Origin: Anderseniella sp.
GTDB taxonomy: Bacteria; Pseudomonadota; Alphaproteobacteria; Rhizobiales; Aestuariivirgaceae
Length of the DNA stretch: 10,887 bases
NCBI GenBank assembly: GCA_013041995.1
Contig: JABDRA010000273.1
Coordinates: 1-10,887 of the forward strand
Direction: 5' to 3'
Part shown: positions 7,497-10,887 of the stretch, one piece after another
Position numbering within the stretch: position 1 is the stretch's first letter
How the letters are laid out: every line of letters begins with the position of its first letter
The notes under the pieces: model-generated
Told to the model about the DNA's origin: nothing
Seen by the model: only the letters and a program-made list of their open reading frames with translations
Databases searched by the model: none
Translations under genes and position numbers: made by a program

Positions 7497-8215
7497 CAGT
7501 GATCACGTCCGTCTTCGGTTTCTTCAAGCATTTTTAACTTCTCGGCCCAGACTTTCTGCAAGTTGAGATCGGCGACAATTTTCTTGTTGTTATCAGACGG
7601 CAACATGGATTGCAGCCCTTCGATCAGTGAGGCTTTCATTTGCTGGTCGAGATCGACTTCCTTCTCGATGTTTTCAAGCTCCTGCCTGATTTCGTCTTCA
7701 TGGGTTCCCGACAGTGCCGCATAGGCGAAACTCACTGATGTGATTGCTGTGTTCCATTCACCGACTGTCTTGAAACCGAAACTCTTGATGTCTTTCTCAA
7801 GCGCCGGGCCTTCCTTGGCCTGGGCCACAAACTGTTCAAGGGATTCATATTCTGCAATATCGGTATCCTGATAAGTCTTTTTGAGTTTGACAAACCCGTC
7901 AATTGCCCGTTTGGCCAGGTCCGGTGTCAGTTCAACGGTTTCCACCGTGGAAATGGCGGGAGCCATCTCCTGGGTGTTATCGTTCTCATTGGTATTGTCG
8001 TTGTCCGTGTTGGCGTCGTCACCTGGAGTGAGCTGAAGCAGCGGTTCGTTGCCGGGCGACGGAGCAAACGGCGCGCTGCCCAACCCACCACCAGCTGCAG
8101 TGGGGCCTTGCGTCTCCGGCAGGCGCGTTTGATCCTTTGCCGCCAGCACAGGCTCGGCGCGCATGACAACGAACGCCAAGCTCATCAAAACAGCAATGTT
8201 TCCGGTGCCCTTCAT
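7496..8215 (-). CDS. Hypothetical secreted protein with Asp/Asn-rich linker
   Basis: A 239-residue protein I cannot assign to a named family. Residues 1-26 look like a Sec signal peptide: MKGTGN, then a hydrophobic core IAVLMSLAFVVM, then an Ala-rich cleavage region (PVLAA). A Pro/Gly/Ala-rich stretch (33-65) leads to an acidic low-complexity linker DDANTDNDNTNENDNTQ (66-82). Residues 95-234 are predicted helical, with FGFKTVGEWNTAITSVSFAYAAL (146-168) as the most distinctive segment and a charged, possibly coiled-coil region (172-190). It is probably periplasmic. I place the start at ATG 8215 because the signal peptide begins there; the frame stays open to 8656 but that part lies antisense to the thioesterase gene. 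No Shine-Dalgarno precedes the ATG, while a TACAAT box ends 8 nt before it, so the mRNA may be leaderless. It heads the operon and overlaps the crotonase gene (TGATG). Confidence 0.75.
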   Translation of the reverse strand: MKGTGNIAVLMSLAFVVMRAEPVLAAKDQTRLPETQGPTAAGGGLGSAPFAPSPGNEPLLQLTPGDDANTDNDNTNENDNTQEMAPAISTVETVELTPDLAKRAIDGFVKLKKTYQDTDIAEYESLEQFVAQAKEGPALEKDIKSFGFKTVGEWNTAITSVSFAYAALSGTHEDEIRQELENIEKEVDLDQQMKASLIEGLQSMLPSDNNKKIVADLNLQKVWAEKLKMLEETEDGRDH

Positions 8216-8223
8216 CAAGTTGG

Positions 8224-8229
8224 ATTGTA
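8224..8229 (-). promoter_or_regulatory. Possible -10 box of the leftward operon
   Basis: On the minus strand this reads TACAAT, five of six matches to TATAAT, ending 8 nt before the ATG at 8215. No good -35 is found 16-18 nt upstream (the region reads TTCCCC/CTTCCC). If used, transcription would start within a few bases of the initiation codon. Confidence 0.25.
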
Positions 8230-8326
8230 GGGCACGGCAGATTGCGGGGGAAGTGCCATTGACGAGAAAGCCTGTCTTGCCCAATACCAGTGAATAAGTT
8301 GGACAAGCTTGGCGGGATGCAGGTGA

Positions 8327-8755
8327 ATGGCACTTAAATGGTCGGCAGACGAGGTATTCGAGTTCCTGAGGGTAGAATTCCCGCAGGCGCTGCGCGACGG
8401 CGTGAATTATGAAGTGGTGAGGCTGGAGCCCGAAGAAGCCCATGTCCGGCTTTTGGCCGGCGACCAGCAATTGCGCCCCGGTGGTACTGTTTCCGGGCCG
8501 GCCATGATGGAGATGGTGGACTTCTCGATCTATGTATTGCTGCTGGCGCACCACAAGGAAGCAGCACGTCTTGCGGTAACCACCAATCTGGCAATTTCGT
8601 TCCTGCGCAAACCGCAACCGGGCCCCATTGTGGCGCAGATCCGGCTGATCAAGCACGGCCGCACCCTGACCGTGGCGCGCGTGGACATCATATCAGAGGC
8701 TGACGGCAAGCTGGTGGCCAGCTCTGAAGCGACATATTTCATGGGAAATACATAA
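8327..8755 (+). CDS. PaaI-like hot-dog fold thioesterase
   Basis: A 142-residue cytosolic hot-dog protein related to PaaI/YdiI acyl-CoA thioesterases. The central-helix signature reads RPGGTVSGPAMMEMVD (50-65). The usual HGG before the helix is SGP here, while Asp65, at the position of the PaaI catalytic acid, is kept. VTTNLAISFLRKPQPGPI (83-100) and the closing strands ending in SSEATYFMG complete the fold. The RPGGTVSGP form is, from memory, shared by many alphaproteobacterial homologues, so it is probably a subfamily trait rather than damage. The substrate is unknown; an acyl-CoA is the family expectation. An in-frame TGA directly precedes ATG 8327, so the frame cannot extend upstream. A GGCGGG lies 10 nt before the ATG. 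The gene is divergent from the secreted-protein operon (111-nt gap) and stands just upstream of rplM in the same direction. Confidence 0.88.
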   Translation: MALKWSADEVFEFLRVEFPQALRDGVNYEVVRLEPEEAHVRLLAGDQQLRPGGTVSGPAMMEMVDFSIYVLLLAHHKEAARLAVTTNLAISFLRKPQPGPIVAQIRLIKHGRTLTVARVDIISEADGKLVASSEATYFMGNT

Positions 8756-8828
8756 GGTAAAATAATACCACATATATTTTATTCAACAAAATCAATATTA
8801 TGTATGAAATATATATTTCACAATGCGC
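8756..8828. other. AT-rich block upstream of the rplM promoter
   Basis: This stretch is strikingly A/T-rich compared with the genes around it, with runs such as CATATATTTTATTC and AATATTATG. It lies immediately before the rplM -35 box, where an UP element contacting the RNA polymerase alpha subunit would be. A GGTA/TACC inverted repeat (8757-8770) directly follows the thioesterase stop and might weakly terminate it. A short minus-strand open frame here (8921-8739) is low complexity and not a gene. Confidence 0.5.
8805..8820. repeat. Perfect 16-bp palindrome TGAAATATATATTTCA
   Basis: The sequence equals its own reverse complement over all 16 bases. It ends 8 nt before the -35 hexamer of the candidate rplM promoter. 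A dimeric regulator could bind it, or it may be part of an AT-rich UP element; I do not recognise it as the operator of a known regulator. Confidence 0.6.
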
Positions 8829-8857
8829 TTGACCCGGCTTCCAGACCGGCGTAGAAC
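8829..8857 (+). promoter_or_regulatory. rplM-rpsI promoter
   Basis: TTGACC (8829-8834) and TAGAAC (8852-8857) are separated by 17 nt. The -35 is one base from consensus and preceded by C, as in the CTTGAC form common for strong alphaproteobacterial sigma70 promoters; the -10 matches four of six. The AT-rich block directly upstream supports a strong promoter. Transcription would begin near 8864, giving a leader of about 70 nt before rplM. Confidence 0.6.
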
Positions 8858-8870
8858 CCATCGCCAACAG

Positions 8871-8907
8871 GGTATCCGGTCCTCGCAAGGTCAAAAGGTA
8901 TCCGGTC
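8871..8907 (+). repeat. 11-bp direct repeat in the rplM leader
   Basis: GGTATCCGGTC occurs at 8871-8881 and again, identically, at 8897-8907, with 15 nt between copies (26-nt period). Both lie between the predicted transcription start and the rplM ribosome-binding site, so they would be in the mRNA leader. The spacer holds a small CCT/AGG hairpin. The function is not known to me. Confidence 0.7.
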
Positions 8908-8936
8908 GATAAATTAATCACTCAGGACTGACTGTC

Positions 8937-9401
8937 ATGAAAACCTTTTCTATTCGGGCATCCGAAATCGAGAAGAAGTGGATTTTGATTGACGCCGAAG
9001 GTCTGGTCGTAGGGCGCCTCGCCGCCGTTATTGCCACCCGTCTTCGCGGCAAGCACAAGCCTTCTTTCACCCCTCATATGGACATGGGCGACAATGTTGT
9101 TGTCATCAACGCCGACAAGGTCGTGTTGACCGGCAACAAGCGCACCCAGAAAACCTATTATCGCCACACCGGTTATCCCGGCGGCATCAGGGAAGCCAAG
9201 GCCGACAAGGTCCTTGACGGTCGTTTTCCCGAGCGTGTGCTGGAACTGGCAGTCAAGCGCATGATGCCCGGCGGTCCGCTGACCCGCGATCAGTTGTCGA
9301 ACCTGCGCATCTTCGCCGGCACCGAACATCCACATGAAGCACAGCAACCCGAGATCGTCGACGTCAAGGGCATGAACCCCAAGAACTCGCTGAGAGGTTA
9401 A
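8937..9401 (+). CDS. rplM: Large subunit ribosomal protein L13 (uL13)
   Basis: An early-assembling protein of the 50S subunit that binds 23S rRNA. The 154 residues match L13 end to end: KKWILIDAEGLVVGRLA (13-29), GDNVVVINADKVVLTGNK (51-68), YYRHTGYPGG (74-83), AVKRMMPGGPLTR (104-116) and the terminal HEAQQPEIVD. The start ATG at 8937 has AGGA 9 nt upstream (8924-8927). It is the first gene of the two-gene operon with rpsI, an arrangement nearly universal in bacteria. In E. coli L13 represses its own operon through the leader; whether the repeat in this leader plays a comparable role is open. Confidence 0.98.
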   Translation: MKTFSIRASEIEKKWILIDAEGLVVGRLAAVIATRLRGKHKPSFTPHMDMGDNVVVINADKVVLTGNKRTQKTYYRHTGYPGGIREAKADKVLDGRFPERVLELAVKRMMPGGPLTRDQLSNLRIFAGTEHPHEAQQPEIVDVKGMNPKNSLRG

Positions 9402-9405
9402 GGCA

Positions 9406-9888
9406 ATGGCTGAAGAAATCACCACACTGGAAGACCTTGGCGCGGCAATGGGCGCGGCGCCTGAAGCTGCAGCAGCACCTGCCGAGCCGAAAATCGACGC
9501 CCTGGGCCGCTCTTATGCGACCGGCAAGCGCAAGGACGCGGTAGCCCGCGTCTGGATCAAGCGCGGCAACGGCAAGATCACCATCAATGGCCGTGAAATC
9601 GAAACCTATTTCGCCCGCCCCACCCTGCGCATGATCATCCAGCAGCCGCTGGAAGCGTGTGAACGCAAGGACGAGTTCGACATCGTCTGCACGGTTGGCG
9701 GCGGCGGCCTGTCCGGCCAGGCCGGTGCAGTGCGTCACGGCATCTCCAAGGCACTGACCTATTTTGAGCCGGCTCTTCGCCCCGCACTCAAGAGCGGCGG
9801 CTTCCTGACCCGTGACTCGCGTGTCGTTGAGCGTAAGAAGTACGGCAAGGCCAAGGCCCGCCGCAGCTTCCAGTTCTCGAAACGATAA
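9406..9888 (+). CDS. rpsI: Small subunit ribosomal protein S9 (uS9)
   Basis: 30S subunit protein whose C-terminal tail reaches the P-site tRNA anticodon. It has 160 residues: an Ala/Glu-rich N-terminal extension of about 30 residues (AAPEAAAAPAEPK), seen in alphaproteobacterial S9, then the core from YATGKRKDAVARVW through VGGGGLSGQAGAVRHGISKAL. The basic tail KKYGKAKARRSFQFSKR ends in the required lysine-arginine. The ATG lies 4 nt after the rplM stop; GAGAGG, partly overlapping the rplM end, serves as ribosome-binding site, so the two are co-translated. A strong intrinsic terminator follows. Confidence 0.98.
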   Translation: MAEEITTLEDLGAAMGAAPEAAAAPAEPKIDALGRSYATGKRKDAVARVWIKRGNGKITINGREIETYFARPTLRMIIQQPLEACERKDEFDIVCTVGGGGLSGQAGAVRHGISKALTYFEPALRPALKSGGFLTRDSRVVERKKYGKAKARRSFQFSKR

Positions 9889-9917
9889 ATTTCAAATATA
9901 ATAAATACAATAATTTC

Positions 9918-9951
9918 AAGGGGTTATGTTTTTACATAGCCCCTTTTTCTT
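9918..9951 (+). terminator. Rho-independent terminator of rplM-rpsI
   Basis: AAGGGGTTATGT (9918-9929) pairs with ACATAGCCCCTT (9934-9945) over 12 bp with one T-G wobble, closed by a TTTT loop and followed by a T-rich tract (9944-9951). It lies 30 nt after the rpsI stop. The A-run flank also makes it a plausible terminator from the other side. Confidence 0.9.
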
Positions 9952-9952
9952 A

Positions 9953-10029
9953 TTGACAAATCATTGACAAGCTTTTGAACTGTCAGTGGTTCCAGTTAGG
10001 GCTTTTGACAAATCGTTGACGTTTTTGAA
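9953..10029. repeat. Two TTGAC repeat clusters (imperfect direct repeat, 52-nt offset)
   Basis: TTGACAAATCATTGAC (9953-9968) recurs as TTGACAAATCGTTGAC (10005-10020), 15 of 16 identical, and both copies continue into a TTTTGAA tail (to 9979 and 10029). Within each copy the TTGAM unit repeats at about one helical turn: starts at 9953, 9964, 9975, then 10005, 10016, 10025. The first copy directly abuts the rpsI terminator; the second lies inside the recombinase remnant. They could be arm-type or core sites of a tyrosine recombinase, or a duplication scar. Confidence 0.6.
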
Positions 10030-10354
10030 TAAGGAACCGGACGACTTGGTTTTTTGTGATCGGGACGGGAACGGCATCGAGAATTTCGGGAAGACTTTCA
10101 AAAAAATCCTTGCTGACAGTGATTTGCTCGAAGATCGGTTTGGCCGGATTAGAACAATCTACAGCTTAAGGCACACCTATGCCACGTTTCGGCTGTTGTA
10201 CGGTCATGCCAAAATCGAGGATTTGGCACAAAACATGGGCACTTCCCCAACACAAATCTTCAATCACTATCGACATATCACGACGAGACAAAAGGCTACC
10301 GAATTAGCAGGCAGACTAAACCCTCAGATGAGTCGTAAGGGATTGTACTGGTAA
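9968..10354 (+). pseudogene. Tyrosine recombinase (phage-type integrase), C-terminal remnant
   Basis: The frame is open from 9968 (just after a TGA) and encodes about 128 residues; a GTG at 9986 would give 122. It matches the end of the catalytic domain of site-specific integrases. TIYSLRHTYATFRLLYG (57-73, counted from the GTG) holds the second catalytic Arg62 and His63 of the LRHT box. IEDLAQNMGTSPTQIFNHYRHIT (77-99) carries the probable nucleophile Tyr95. Full integrases are about 350-400 residues; the arm-binding domain, core-binding domain and the first catalytic Arg/Lys region are missing. No plausible promoter or Shine-Dalgarno precedes it. It begins immediately behind the rpsI terminator, so an upstream deletion or imprecise excision probably removed the rest. 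Base composition is visibly more A/T-rich than the ribosomal genes, consistent with an acquired element. It could alternatively be expressed as a short DNA-binding fragment, but it cannot catalyse recombination alone. Confidence 0.8.
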
Positions 10355-10357
10355 CTG

Positions 10358-10397
10358 AGCCAAGCCACGATCGGTGATGGTGGCACAGAACATGGCT
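10358..10397. other. Nested inverted repeats between convergent genes
   Basis: GCCAC (10364-10368) and GTGGC (10380-10384) form an inner stem with an 11-nt loop, and AGCCA (10358-10362) pairs with TGGCT (10393-10397) outside it. It lies in the 49-nt gap between the recombinase remnant and the convergent right-edge gene. No T-tract follows, so a Rho-independent terminator is unlikely; it might be a recombination-site relic or chance. Confidence 0.3.
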
Positions 10398-10403
10398 ATG
10401 GAG

Positions 10404-10887
10404 CTACAACCTGCTCCAGTTGATCCGATGCCTTTTGCCGTTGGTTGCCCGGAGTGATTTTCGATCAACAAGTCTATGGGCAATTTCAAACTGTTCGTTG
10501 ATCTTAACAACAAGGAGTTTGCTGAAATGTCCTGCCATTTTCACTTCGGTTCCATCACGTTTGTTGGATGGTGCTATCGTTTTCACTTCGATGAAATCGT
10601 TCCCCAAACGGCCGTCTGACCCTTGGGAATAATTGGCATGTAGTTTGATGCCATATGTAATAGCCCCATACAGCTCCCCGATATCTCCGTAGACTTGCAG
10701 GTGGAGTCCAGTCTCTTCGAAATAGCATTTTGCAGTGGTCAATAATTGTTCGAAAATCGGCACCAGAGAAAGCTTGCCGTTCGGATATTTGGCTCTCCAT
10801 TCCTTATATTGGATTTGCTCGTTAATCTCGTCCCAGCTTATCCATTCACCGTCATCCCATATTGCATTTTCGGGGCCAAGCATTGCA
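10404..10887 (-). CDS. Putative PD-(D/E)XK-like nuclease-fold protein of an accessory element, possibly 5'-truncated
   Basis: At least 159 residues from ATG 10883; the frame is still open to the window edge, so the true start may lie outside. I cannot name it with certainty. The middle reads YGDIGELYGAITYG, then SQGSDGRLGNDFIEVKTIAP, then KMAGHFSKLLVVKI and ahead to LVDRKSL. Glu70 in a helix, Asp90, and the pair Glu99-x-Lys101 (IEVKT) have the order and spacing of the PD-(D/E)XK restriction-endonuclease-like core. The overall look recalls uncharacterised DUF6998-type proteins found on mobile elements. The Trp-rich N-terminus (WDDGEWISWDEI, 9-20) has no assignment. No signal peptide or membrane helix is seen. 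Codon and base composition are more A/T-rich than the core genes, as for the neighbouring integrase remnant, with which it is convergent. A role in defence, nuclease activity or element maintenance is inference from fold and context. Confidence 0.6.
   Translation of the reverse strand, partial: AMLGPENAIWDDGEWISWDEINEQIQYKEWRAKYPNGKLSLVPIFEQLLTTAKCYFEETGLHLQVYGDIGELYGAITYGIKLHANYSQGSDGRLGNDFIEVKTIAPSNKRDGTEVKMAGHFSKLLVVKINEQFEIAHRLVDRKSLRATNGKRHRINWSRL

Noticed and set aside
8216..8656. Upstream extension of the secreted protein frame by 147 codons
   Set aside because: This part is antisense to the well-supported PaaI-like thioesterase, has no family character, and a clear signal peptide starts at 8215.
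8858..8936. Known L13 leader RNA family
   Set aside because: The described L13 leader I know of belongs to Firmicutes, and I could not build its stems here; only the direct repeat is supported.
8922..9425. 167-codon minus-strand open frame over rplM
   Set aside because: It is the antisense of a canonical L13 gene; no independent support.
9953..10029. CRISPR-like repeat array
   Set aside because: The units are 5 nt with 11-nt steps and only two 16-nt copies; there are no regular spacers or cas genes.
10420..10632. 70-codon plus-strand open frame near the right edge
   Set aside because: It is antisense to the nuclease-like gene, which has a much more protein-like pattern.

Overview
The window looks like a chromosomal segment of an alphaproteobacterium, most likely of the Hyphomicrobiales/Rhizobiales type. 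The reasons are the CtaA subtype, an rpsI product with an alanine-rich N-terminal extension and an SFQFSKR tail, and a neighbourhood (rplM-rpsI, a PaaI-like thioesterase, an enoyl-CoA hydratase relative, a CoA-binding protein, an O-acetylhomoserine sulfhydrylase, ctaA) that I recall as a recurrent block in that order. This assignment comes from protein character and memory of gene order, not from a search.

Layout. (1) Positions 1-1711, plus strand: the 3' part of thiD (thiamin pyrimidine kinase), then dusA (tRNA dihydrouridine synthase). (2) 1721-3040, minus strand: a TPR protein with a C-terminal 2-oxoglutarate/Fe(II) oxygenase-like domain, ending 9 nt from dusA. (3) A 249-nt divergent spacer, then ctaA (heme A synthase) on the plus strand, ending 3 nt from metY. 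(4) 8215-4367, minus strand: a tightly packed run of a secreted hypothetical protein, an ECHDC3-like crotonase homologue, a VOC protein and a YccU-like CoA-binding protein, joined by 1-4 nt stop/start overlaps; metY follows after a gap that may hold its own promoter. (5) 8327-8755, plus strand: a PaaI-like hot-dog thioesterase. (6) 8756-9951: the ribosomal protein operon rplM-rpsI, with an AT-rich upstream block, a 16-bp palindrome, a good sigma70-type promoter, an 11-bp direct repeat in the leader and a strong intrinsic terminator. (7) 9952-10887: a visibly more AT-rich accessory segment. It starts directly at the rpsI terminator with TTGAC-type repeats and a tyrosine recombinase that lacks its N-terminal two thirds. 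A convergent gene follows whose product carries a PD-(D/E)XK-like pattern.

Regions 1-6 are mostly core metabolism: cofactor and tRNA modification, cytochrome oxidase heme assembly, methionine biosynthesis and ribosomal proteins. The parts least explained by known genes are the rplM control region, the secreted hypothetical protein heading the metY-side operon, the crotonase homologue without catalytic glutamates, and the integrase-remnant/nuclease-like island after rpsI. I do not see a complete, clearly novel multi-gene system. The island at the right edge is the best candidate for being the end of one, and it is cut off by the window.
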